The notes under the pieces were generated by a model that did not search any database, had not been told where the DNA came from, and saw only the letters and a list, made by a program, of their open reading frames with translations. A stretch of 64,000 nt of DNA from Nemertoderma westbladi (taxonomy: Eukaryota > Xenacoelomorpha > Nemertodermatida > Nemertodermatidae), in NCBI GenBank assembly GCA_032718475.1, contig JAUCBJ010002101.1, positions 1 through 64,000 on the forward strand, read 5' to 3'. This document shows positions 55,668-64,000 of the stretch, one piece after another; the stretch's first letter is position 1, and each line of letters opens with the position of its first letter. Made by a program: the position numbers and the translations under genes.

Positions 55668-55951
55668 CCACCTATTATTTTCGTTCTACACTAGACTACA
55701 TTTGAGAGACCGGATCATGCTGAACATGGTTGTTTGAAAAAGCGTTCCTATTACTTAATTAAATGGTATTATTATTATATATGTAGCACCTATATATACC
55801 GTATAGAACTACAATAATAAATATGGATTTTATTAAAATATTAATAATATTTAATTTAAAATTAAAATTGTAAATAAAATATTTAAACAATTTTAATTTC
55901 TTTAAAAAAATTAAATTATTTATTCCAATGTATTCGATATTAACTTCGTAG
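55668..55951. other. AT-rich spacer
   Basis: AT-rich run (ATTTAATTTAAAATTAAAAT at 55850) with no features recognised. Confidence 0.4.
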
Positions 55952-56980
55952 GTTTGGATTCAAGCAATGGATTACAGCAAGTGCTACTGGGTTTCCATAC
56001 CATGTGGTGATATATGAAGGGAAGGCTGGTGCATCGAATGACAATCGGCCTCTTGGCATAAGAGTTATCCTTGAGGGACTCGAGTCACTGATAGTTATGA
56101 TCTTTTGTGTAATCTTAGTGACCTAGGCTATAACTACTACTAGGATCGGCATGCTGCATTGCAGCTGCATTTTTAAGAATGCTGTACACACATACACAGG
56201 TAACAGGGACATACACATACACACAAGGTATACACATACACATACACATAGGTATACACATAGCATAGGATAAGCATAGGCTATAAAGCCACTGGCACTG
56301 TACGGGCTAATAGGACGAAGGATTGTACCTTTACAAACGTACCAGTGATGAAAAATTTAAACGTGGGAGCTATGACTATAGAAAGAGCGGTAGTGTATGT
56401 TTCGTACGATGGAATGATAATGCAGTGGATAATGCAGTGGTCACCATAGGAAGTAATGCATTTGGTGTAGCCCCATTCCAGAATGCCAAACTGTGGGTGA
56501 AGGGGGTGGGTACAACTGATATAGAACAACCATACGTTATTCATAGTTATAACCAGAACATGGGGGGTGTGGACTTGTTGGACCGGGCACTGGCCTGGCC
56601 ACCTTTCGTCCTACCATATTTTCAAACAAATGGTATTTCGGTCTACTAATAAATACAATATATATCGCAATGGTGGCATCTTGGCGTATTAGATGCCTTA
56701 TAGGCGACAAGAAAACTAAACTCAAACAAATAGATTTCTGGCGTGCAGTGGTGCCATCACTGATTACGGTGACCCAAAGGGGTGGCCAAAGCCCATACTT
56801 GAATCGCGTGCCCACAGTGTCCCTCAGAATGTTCGGTTTGACCATATAGGTCATTCTAGGGTATCCGGTCCCGTTCGAAAGTGTCGGTTGTGCATGGTGA
56901 GCTGTAGGTTGCAGTGTGTAAAGTGTGGAATCCCTATCCATGGCGGTTGCTTTGTTCAATACCATGATGGTTGGTTGTAG
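55952..56980 (+). pseudogene. piggyBac-type transposase, interrupted by LINE tail
   Basis: Coding pieces of a piggyBac/PGBD-type transposase. 55952-56123 reads RFGFKQWITASATGFPYH and NRPLGIRVILEGLES, then a damaged stretch where a catalytic-Asp segment of the FDNFF type would be expected, then LLCNLSDLGY in another frame. A 143-bp insertion follows. From 56284 the frame resumes with KATGTVRANRTK, shifts near 56345 to KRGSYDYRKSG, and reads WNDN..V, QPYVIHSYNQNMGGVDLLD. It shifts again near 56620 and ends with the cysteine-rich domain KCRLCMVSCRLQCVKCG...GGCFVQYH. At least three frame breaks plus the missing catalytic segment make it inactive. Confidence 0.82.
56134..56276 (-). mobile_element. 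LINE 3'-end insertion with 10-bp target duplication
   Basis: Flanked by TAGGCTATAA at 56124-56133 and 56277-56286. The insert starts with the LINE terminus (minus strand GATCCTAGTAGTA), contains ~48 bases of LINE 3' end and then ~90 bases of TACACA-type microsatellite that is not LINE. Removing insert and one duplication restores the piggyBac reading frame across the site. Confidence 0.93.
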
Positions 56981-57111
56981 ATATATTGTATTGGAATATG
57001 GTATTCTATCATTATTTCTATCCTTATTTTATATTTCATTTCATATTTTCATATTATCATTTCATATAACTCTTAATCAATGGAATGGGTCTTTGAATTT
57101 TTTTGTTAAGG

Positions 57112-57717
57112 AGTATAAGCTCAAATGATGGTATGCTTGAGCATGTGGACGACTTCTGTTACCTGGGATCATGGATCCGGAAGTCAGGTAAGGACCTCCG
57201 AATATGTAAGGGAACGGCATGGGCAGCCTTGAATAGGCTTTCCAGGATTTTGAAGTCACCGATAATTAATTGGAAACTTAAGGTCCGATTATTTAGAGCA
57301 GCAGTAGTTCCAGTACTCCTCTATGGGAGTCCATGCTGGGTTCTAACTGTTGAGGACACCAAATCTCTGGATGGCACATTCACAAGAATGCTACGCCGGG
57401 TTCATTGTGTCAAGTACAATGCACACATCTCCAACCAGACACTATATAACATTGGAGGTGTCTCATTGGTTCCCCCAAGCTTGACACTAGAACAAAATAA
57501 CCTCCGCTTTGCAGGACATTGATTTTGCCGTGAGGACCAACCAGTGCATAATCTTGTACTTTGGCAGCCTCATGGAGTGAATAAGCATGGTGGACAGCCC
57601 ATGACTTGTTTGAGACGCATCTTAAAGGACACTGGCCTTGAAGATGCGGATGATCTAGCAAATGTCATGGGTGATAGGGAGTTGTGGCGGCACAATTTTG
57701 TCGACAAGCCAGCACAA
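57112..57717 (+). mobile_element. EN-RT LINE fragment (truncated at both ends)
   Basis: Starts at AGTATAAGC in the same region as the copies at 22063 and 44865, and ends at GCCAGCACAA, some 40 bases before the family terminus. The RT C-terminus is open for 139 codons until a C-to-A change makes TGA at ~57520. It follows the piggyBac remnant by 130 bases. Confidence 0.9.
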
Positions 57718-58149
57718 CCGGTATTATTAGTTGGAAGGCTATGTGTTTGTTTGTGCTATTTCTGTATATATAGTTACTGGTAGGCTATTATTGATTGAAT
57801 TTAACATACGTTTGTGCAAATTAAACACAATTGTAACATTGATCACCTTGATATTTCCCAGGGGGGGGGGGGGGGGGGGGGATTCCATGTAAAAGGTTCC
57901 ACAATTTATGAGTTACATTATAAAGACTGTAATTACAGAACAAAAAACTATTTCTGGCCTGAAAAATTGCGAAAATCCCAATTATCATTCGATTAGTCTA
58001 TAACAAGTAGGCAGGACACTCTTTGACCAATACAATCAGATGGGGGAGGGGGTGTTACCATCAACGTAATCAATATCCTTCCATGTTCCATCCCTATGGG
58101 ACGATCTATGTAAATAAATAGCCAAAACATTTTTTTAATGATAAAACAT
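57718..58149. other. No gene; poly-G tract
   Basis: Contains an uninterrupted run of about 22 G at 57860-57881 and G-rich GGGGGAGGGGG near 58042; otherwise nothing recognised. Confidence 0.5.
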
Positions 58150-58885
58150 ACTATTAACTAACTTTAAACTTTTTATTATCGAAGGTATTTTTTAACCATT
58201 TCATTACAAAGTTAAAACTGAGACCGAATTACTAAACACTGTCTCTGTATAAGAATAAAACTTAACTTTATAGTTTGTGACACTGTAAACACTGCTCTTG
58301 CACTAAAAGCATACATAAAACATATTATTAACAAAGAGATTAAACCATTTCATTACACTGTAAAGAGTGACATCGAGTTAATAAACACTGTCTCTGTACA
58401 GTATCAATAAAACTGAACTTTATAGTTTGTAACACTGTAAACACTGTTCTTGCACTAAAAACATACATAAAACATATTATTTACGAAGGTATTTAACCAT
58501 TTCATTACACTGTAAAGAGTGACACCGAGTTAATAAACACTGTCTCTGTACAGTATGAATAAAACTAAACTTTATAGTTTATAACACTGTAAACACTGTT
58601 TTTGCACTAAAAACATACATAAAACATATTATTTACGAAGGTATTTAACCATTTCATTACACTGTAAAGAGTGACACCGAGTTAATAAACACTGTCTCTG
58701 TACAGATCAATAAAACTGAACTTTATAGTTTATAACACTGTAAACACTGTTCTTGCACTAAAAACATACATAAAACATATTATTTACGAAGGTATTTAAC
58801 CATTTCATTACACTGTAAAGAGTGACACCGAGTTAATATACACTGCCTCTATATGAATAAAACTGAACTTTATAGTTTGTGAGGC
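58150..58885. repeat. ~151-bp tandem repeat, ~5 copies
   Basis: Units marked by AACCATTTCATTACACTGTA, GAGTGACACCGAGTTAATA and AAACTGAACTTTATAGTTTG, with ATTTCATTAC recurring at ~58199, 58347, 58499, 58652 and 58804. Non-coding. Confidence 0.92.
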
Positions 58886-59049
58886 GAGCCACGAAGTGAG
58901 CGAAGCCTTAGCATATGGGTGCCTGTGGAAATATTTCACTGTAGATAGCTATTTGTACATTAGTTCCACGTAAAAAACTTTAAAATTTCTGATACATTTG
59001 CCTTGATTTTACAATTTAGTTATAAAACCGTATATTTACCATATCTAAT

Positions 59050-59071
59050 TGTGACGGGATCAGAGATCCCG
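59050..59071 (-). repeat. LTR-type terminus with terminal stem
   Basis: TGTGA followed by a perfect 7-bp stem CGGGATC-AGA-GATCCCG. It has the same start and architecture as the LTR terminus at 2211. It would be the outer end of an LTR of a minus-strand element covering the following 2.4 kb. Confidence 0.5.
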
Positions 59072-59181
59072 ACCGGGTTAGAAATGTACTTGTCACTGTT
59101 CTGCTGGGCGATCGCGTTACTTGCTTTGGCCGAAGGCCGTTGGGGAAAACAATAGGAGTTTGTGTTGTTTCTCGGTATCTA

Positions 59182-59361
59182 TTAACATAGGCGATAGTGC
59201 ATCTCCCTGAAGTGGTCCTGCAGCGCTCGCGCTTTGTGACCCTTCGTTAGCGGCTTGTAGTATCCCCTTGTCTTCTCTTCCGGATGCCTTTGCGTGAAGT
59301 CTACCAGTATCTCCTTTCCACTCCTCTCCATCTTTATCTTCTTAACTAGACTCTCCACCAT
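59182..59361 (-). CDS. 59-codon ORF, unrecognised, probably part of LTR element
   Basis: ATG to TAA with coding-like, charged composition: MVESLVKKIKMERSGKE, then DFTQRHPEEKTRGYY and ALQDHFREMHYRLC. It stands out from the non-coding neighbourhood. It lies on the same strand as the 193-codon ORF at 60904-61485 and near the LTR-type terminus at 59050. The histidine and cysteine residues (QRH, DHF, EMH, C-terminal C) do not make a recognisable zinc finger. Function unknown. Confidence 0.35.
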   Translation of the reverse strand: MVESLVKKIKMERSGKEILVDFTQRHPEEKTRGYYKPLTKGHKARALQDHFREMHYRLC

Positions 59362-59884
59362 AACGAACTTCCTCGCTCACTCACCTGCTTGGTGGTGCCT
59401 TGCCAAGGCTCAAGTAGATGAGTGACGTTTAGTAAGATGGTCTGTACTAGTTCAGTAATGGCCTATCTCTTTCAAATGCTAATTTTTACTATATTTTTAC
59501 GTGTACGTCTCCCAAAGTGTCAATTTTTCCCAAATTTCCTAAATCTGTCTGTTACTTTTATTGCGTTCTAGAATCTTTTACTTACTGTTACCATAATTTG
59601 TCAGATTTTACTTCTAATACTATTTTATTCCCTATTTGTGTGCTAATATCGCTTATGGTGGGTTATTTTACTTAGATAACCCCTATAGTTTGTATACAGG
59701 GTAGACTAGCTATTCTCTACTGTGCTAGTTTGTACCAGGCAGCCTCCTGACCCTGTATCAAATACCCTAACTTACTCTATGGGCCGTGCAGTACAGTAGT
59801 CTGTCTCGTGCGGCCTACACGGTCTATCCTGCTGTACCCACGTGCCCCCCTCCATTTCGTGGCGCTCTCAATGTCCACAACCTC

Positions 59885-60745
59885 TACGGTACTACGTACC
59901 CTACTACTACTACTACTCTTATGGTATATCTATATACCATACTCTCTACTCTCTCTTACTACTAACTTTTACTAACTCTTAACTTCTAACTCTAATGGTA
60001 CTATGTACCCTGCCACTACTCTCATGGTATGTTTATATACCACACTCCCTAACTTCTAACTTCTACCAGTGGTACTATGTACCCTGCCACTACTCTCGTG
60101 ATATGTCAATATACCACACTCCCTATACTTCTAACTTCTACCAGCAGTACTATGTACCCTACTACTCTCTACTCTCGTGGTACGTCAATGTACCACACTC
60201 CCTAACCTCTCACTGCCTATGGTACTATGTACCCTACTACTCTCGTGGTACGTCAATGTACCACACTCCCTAACTTCTACCTACGGTACTATGTACCCTA
60301 CTACTCTCGTGATACGTCAATGTACCACACTCCCTAACTTCTGCCTACGATACTATGTACCCTACTACTCTCGTGGTACGTCAATGTACCACACTCCCTA
60401 ACCTCTAACTGCCTACAGTACTATGTACCCTACTACTCTCATGGTACGCCAATGTACCACACTCCCTAACTTCTGCCTACGATACTATGTACCCTACTAC
60501 TCTCGTGCTACGTCAATGTACCACACTCCCTAACTTCTGCCTACGGTACTATGTACCCTACTACTCTCGTGGTACGTCAATGTACCACGCTCCCTAACTT
60601 CTAACTGCCTACGGTACTATGTACCCTACCTACTACTCTCGTGGTATGTCAATTTGCCACACTCCTAACTTCTAACTGCCTACGGTACTATGTACCCTAC
60701 TACTCTCGTGGTACGTCAATGTACCACACTCCCTAACCTCTAACT
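59885..60745. repeat. ~63-bp tandem repeat, ~12 copies
   Basis: Units with GGTACTATGTACCCTACTAC, TCTCGTGGTACGTCAATG and TACCACACTCCCTAACTTCT. Both GGTAC-TATGTACC and GGTACGTCAATGTACC are inverted repeats. Pyrimidine-rich, apparently non-coding, between the two small ORFs of the LTR-type element. Confidence 0.93.
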
Positions 60746-60903
60746 ACTTGCTTAGTGCTACGTACTATCTACTACTATTATTGTCTACTATCTCACTTCT
60801 TATTGTATTATTATCTTATTATTTTATTTTTATATTTTGTGTGGGAAGGGCGTCTCGCCCTCATTCCCACCCCCCTCAGTCCAACATATTGGACGACTAA
60901 ACT

Positions 60904-61485
60904 TCAAGGGCTTCCTCGATCTTCCATCGATTCTTCCAGCAGGCACTCTCCCACTGCCCCCCTGTAGGTCTTCTTGTCCTTCGCCCCACTCTCCTTGTCA
61001 ATTCCAACTCTCCAGGAATTGATTCTCCCTCCTCCATCGGGTCTTTCGGTCACCTTCTTGATTTCCTCATGGTCCCCTGGCAGCAAAATGCCACCCTTCA
61101 TCTTGTCGTCATCTGGCGGTAGAATGAAAAGAATTCGAAAGAATAGATAAAACAGTATGGATAATAGTAATCCTATCCCTTTCCACCCTGTCTTCTTATT
61201 TGACCTTCCCCCTTTCGGTATGCCTCTCAACCGGACCGGCGTCTCCTCCGGACACTTCTCCGGACATCTCGCCGTCCACTCTTCTCCATCCTCATACCGA
61301 TACTTGCCGGGAACATCTATGTTCCACCCCGTCGCCTCAAGGTCTTCTGCGTCTAATCCATTCTCCTCCGCCCACTCTCTTGCTGTTGCTTCCCCTCCTA
61401 ATTCATCTACCGACGGTATTTCTCTGGAACTATCCTCTATCCTTTCACCACGCTCCACTATGCGTGGTTCCAGATCCACACCCAA
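60904..61485 (-). CDS. 193-codon ORF with one membrane segment, LTR-element associated
   Basis: GC-richer than its surroundings. Residues 1-125 are acidic and hydrophilic (VERGERIEDSSREIPSVDE, NGLDAEDLEATGW, YEDGEEWTARCPEKCPEE). A basic patch (KGGRSNKKTGWKG) precedes a strong hydrophobic segment (IGLLLSILFYLFFRILFIL), and a short charged tail follows. The layout suggests a single-pass membrane or accessory protein of the LTR-type element ending at 59050. A CPEKCPEE motif is the only cysteine pair. No family recognised; it may also be the C-terminal piece of a larger polyprotein, since nothing shows this ATG is the true start. Confidence 0.4.
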   Translation of the reverse strand: MGVDLEPRIVERGERIEDSSREIPSVDELGGEATAREWAEENGLDAEDLEATGWNIDVPGKYRYEDGEEWTARCPEKCPEETPVRLRGIPKGGRSNKKTGWKGIGLLLSILFYLFFRILFILPPDDDKMKGGILLPGDHEEIKKVTERPDGGGRINSWRVGIDKESGAKDKKTYRGAVGECLLEESMEDRGSP

Positions 61486-62140
61486 CTCCTGGTATCCTTC
61501 CCCGGGCCGCTTCTAATATAATATAATATATAATATAATGTATATTTTTCCAAAACAAGTTGGGCCGATTCAATAACAAGTTGCACACTTATGTGGAATC
61601 GTCTCGGCCAGAATAATTACAAACAGGTAAGGCACGGAATACAAATATACAATATATAAATGATATACATAACGTAAGTAATACTTAATACTATACAGTT
61701 ACAATACACTTACCATGCACATAGCCCATACAATACACACTCGATACATCCATACAATACACACTCGATACATCCATACAATACACACTGTCCCCCCCAG
61801 AAACCCTCTGCCAATCCCGCTGCACCCCACCCACATCCATCCCACCCTGAATGGAGAGAAACCCGACCCGCTCGCCGCATTAAGTCGCTGATGTCACAAA
61901 GGTGCTTTTCAGCAAGGTATGGCGAAAATAATAAGTTGAGTGTAATAGTCTTCATCTGGGAAAATAACCACGAATCACGATTGAGTGGTGCACAATAACA
62001 TTTGTTTAATATTAATGCAATTTTTGAATAATTTTGACAAGATATGCCACACCATCACCCACTTCTTAGTAAAATACGAAAAGCAAGATAAAACATTCTG
62101 ACTGGGACAATGAAAAAAGAAAATGAAAAAATAAGGAATA
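61486..62140. other. Non-coding; small tandem repeats
   Basis: TAATA-rich run at 61514-61542 and a 24-bp repeat (CATACAATACACACTCGATA plus four bases, ~2.6 copies) at about 61729-61790. The rest may be the 3' flank of the LINE that ends at 62141. Confidence 0.5.
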
Positions 62141-64000
62141 TTAGTAACCCAGCGAATTAAACCTGTTTGTTGCCTCGATAATAAGGACAATAAGGACAGA
62201 AATAATGACAGGTGTTTTAGATGCAACGATGCTGGGGGTGCCAGTAGGTCCATGTAAGATAACATGAACCGAAAAACGGAGGTCAAGTTGTAACATGGAC
62301 TGATTAAGTACCAATCGAGGGCCAGTGTACCGCGTGCATTCCATAAAATAGTGGTACACATCTTCGCAGGGATGGCCGCACCCACAAGTTCTATAACTAG
62401 TAACCTTTGCACGAAATAAATCGTCATTTAAAGACGAACAGATGCATCGCATACGAGCAAGCAGGCCGTTAATTTTTGGGCTACCGAGCAAGTAGTATGA
62501 TGGCACTGCTGCGGATGGGTAAAGGCTTGCTAAATTTTTAAAACTATTAGCAGATGTTGCATTACATATATTATCCGGTAAGTCGTTCCATATTCGTATG
62601 GAAGATAGTAAAAATGAATTTTTAAAGTAATTATTCCGAGCAAAAGGTACCCTATAATTATCTCGATTTCTTGTACAATATGGGGAAGACTGGGCCAAGG
62701 TTTCCGGAAGTAATTCGCGCAGATGTGGGGGAGCTGAATTTTTTGTCATTTTATATAGAATAATTAATTTTTGAATTGTTCTTCTATTTTGTAGGGTCGA
62801 TATTCCAGATTCAGTATATAAACTGACAGTTGAACAAGAAATGGTTAATCGACATATTATCCTAATGGCTTCCTTATTTATCAGCTCCAGTTTATACTTT
62901 AGTTCGTTAGAACAATTGTCCCACACTGGCCCTGCATACTCCAGACCAGAATGAATAAACGCCACATATATTTTGAGAAGTGCTGCCCTATCTACTTTAT
63001 ATTTAACAGCGCGCAACATATTTAGTTTAAGCGTAGCTTTAGTAATAATATTTTTAATATGAGCATCCCATGTTAAATCAGACGATATAGTACACCCAAG
63101 ATGTTTATGACTCTCAACTTCTTCAATTATGTCATTATTCAAATAAAGGATACCATGTTCAATATGCCTAACCTGTTTGTGGGAGACCAACATTGCCTCA
63201 GTTTTTGAAGCGTTATATGTGACTAACCATTTTTTGCCCCAATCAAAAACATTAGCCAGGTCGGCATTAAGAGCCGCCGTGGCTACACTAGGTTCCCCCA
63301 CAATAACGTACAGAGATGTATCATCCGCAAATAACTTTACTTTAGAACTAACAATATCGACAATGTCATTAATAAAAACTAAAAATAACAATGGACCTAG
63401 CACAGAACCTTGTGGAACCCCTGCAAGCGTTAATAACCACGTGGACTGACACCCATTAATTAAGACGCACTGCATATTGTTGGATAAATAACTTTGAAAC
63501 CATTTCAACAGAGAGCCAGATATCCCCATCCGCTCTAGTTTATGTAGTAGTGCGGCATGATGAACCTTGTCAAATGCTTTACTGACATCGAGAAATACCA
63601 ATCGTACCTCTTTACCCTTGTCAACGGCACTAACCAACTCGTGGTACAATGTAAGTAATTGGTAAACACATCCGTCCCCGCGGCTTAAACCGGATTGAAA
63701 TTTTGTTATATAACCCTTTATATGATTGAATACGTATTTAAATATAATGCGTTCGAAAAGTTTACCAAGGCAGCTCGTTAGGGACACTGGCCTATAATTA
63801 AGACATTCAAATCGTAAACCTTTTTTAAAAACCGGGGTAACGAACCTTTTTTTCCAAGATGCGGGATACCATGCCTTATCTAATATAAGTTGAAAGAGTT
63901 TGGAAAAATTACGAGCCATAAAAGGTAAAGCAGATAAAATCATTTTATTTGAGATTTTATCCCCAGGTGACGCAGCTTTACCAGGACACAGATCTTTGGC
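62141..64000 (-). CDS. CR1/jockey-like LINE reverse transcriptase (partial at right edge)
   Basis: Open from the window's right edge to a TAA at 62141; the first internal ATG is at 63943, but the frame continues upstream (GKAASPGDKISNKM), so the true start is outside. RT motifs in order, numbered from that ATG: NYRPVSLTSCLGKLFER (49-65), FLDVSKAFDKVHH (117-129), GVPQGSVLGPLLFL (175-188) and the catalytic LFADDTSLY (204-212). The thumb and C-terminal region include SGLEYAGPVWDNCS and, near the end, TCGCGHPCEDVYHYFMEC, a cysteine/histidine motif common at the C-terminus of CR1/jockey-type and related LINEs. No stop or frameshift in 600+ codons, so this is probably a young copy. Endonuclease not in window. 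Confidence 0.88.
   Translation of the reverse strand, partial: AKDLCPGKAASPGDKISNKMILSALPFMARNFSKLFQLILDKAWYPASWKKRFVTPVFKKGLRFECLNYRPVSLTSCLGKLFERIIFKYVFNHIKGYITKFQSGLSRGDGCVYQLLTLYHELVSAVDKGKEVRLVFLDVSKAFDKVHHAALLHKLERMGISGSLLKWFQSYLSNNMQCVLINGCQSTWLLTLAGVPQGSVLGPLLFLVFINDIVDIVSSKVKLFADDTSLYVIVGEPSVATAALNADLANVFDWGKKWLVTYNASKTEAMLVSHKQVRHIEHGILYLNNDIIEEVESHKHLGCTISSDLTWDAHIKNIITKATLKLNMLRAVKYKVDRAALLKIYVAFIHSGLEYAGPVWDNCSNELKYKLELINKEAIRIICRLTISCSTVSLYTESGISTLQNRRTIQKLIILYKMTKNSAPPHLRELLPETLAQSSPYCTRNRDNYRVPFARNNYFKNSFLLSSIRIWNDLPDNICNATSANSFKNLASLYPSAAVPSYYLLGSPKINGLLARMRCICSSLNDDLFRAKVTSYRTCGCGHPCEDVYHYFMECTRYTGPRLVLNQSMLQLDLRFSVHVILHGPTGTPSIVASKTPVIISVLIVLIIEATNRFNSLGY

Noticed and set aside
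60177-60401. ORFs with repeated YYVP-type peptides
   Set aside because: Produced by the 63-bp tandem repeat; the same peptide repetition is expected from any open frame through it.

Overview
The window is animal nuclear DNA from an invertebrate. It is AT-rich, has very low gene density and is packed with metazoan-type transposable elements. It carries one SID1/SIDT-family membrane gene, a Ly6-type cysteine-rich exon, canonical AATAAA signals, BEL/Pao, Penelope-like and EN-RT LINE retrotransposons, and hAT, piggyBac, tnp2-like and DUF7869-like DNA elements. I see no bacterial operon, CRISPR array, rRNA or intact tRNA gene. I cannot name the phylum from sequence alone; mollusc, cnidarian or another marine invertebrate would all fit.

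Layout. 0-2.2 kb: a gag-like ORF on the minus strand, next to a probable LTR (2.2-3.6 kb). 3.6-6.8 kb: a decayed BEL/Pao pol on the plus strand, interrupted by an almost full-length EN-RT LINE (6.8-10.2 kb, minus). 12.8-13.4 kb: a 68-bp tandem repeat. 13.9-16.3 kb: an uninterrupted 799-codon SIDT-like gene, the clearest host gene. 18-22 kb: fragments (a hAT-like piece, a Ly6 exon, a WD40-like piece). 22-26 kb: a nested stack in which a repeat is split by an LTR-like element (5-bp duplication), itself split by a LINE (11-bp duplication). 26-29 kb: almost featureless. 29.7-40 kb: a decayed transposon with a tnp2-type transposase and a BEN-like protein. About 4.4 kb of it, including a piggyBac-type TTAA element, is tandemly duplicated. 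40.4-40.8 kb: a small hAT-like non-autonomous element. 44.5-46.7 kb: remains of a piggyBac, a LINE and a Penelope-like element. 46.8-55.7 kb: a unit bounded by ~45-bp inverted repeats that holds a ~160-bp tandem array, a DUF7869-like putative transposase and a 2-kb, 49-bp minisatellite. 56-57.7 kb: a piggyBac transposase cut by a LINE tail, then another LINE fragment. 58-61.5 kb: tandem repeats and a second LTR-type element with two small ORFs. 62.1-64 kb: a CR1/jockey-like reverse transcriptase running off the right edge.

The best candidate for something undescribed is the 46.8-55.7 kb unit. It looks like a complete DNA transposon of a poorly characterised class. Its transposase core is repeated in frame about three times (1,422-bp units), its presumed promoter side is a minisatellite carrying CACGTG E-boxes, and the array at its other end is related to arrays in at least two other elements of the window.

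All calls come from reading the sequence by eye and from remembered family signatures. Family names below about 0.6 confidence should be treated as hypotheses.
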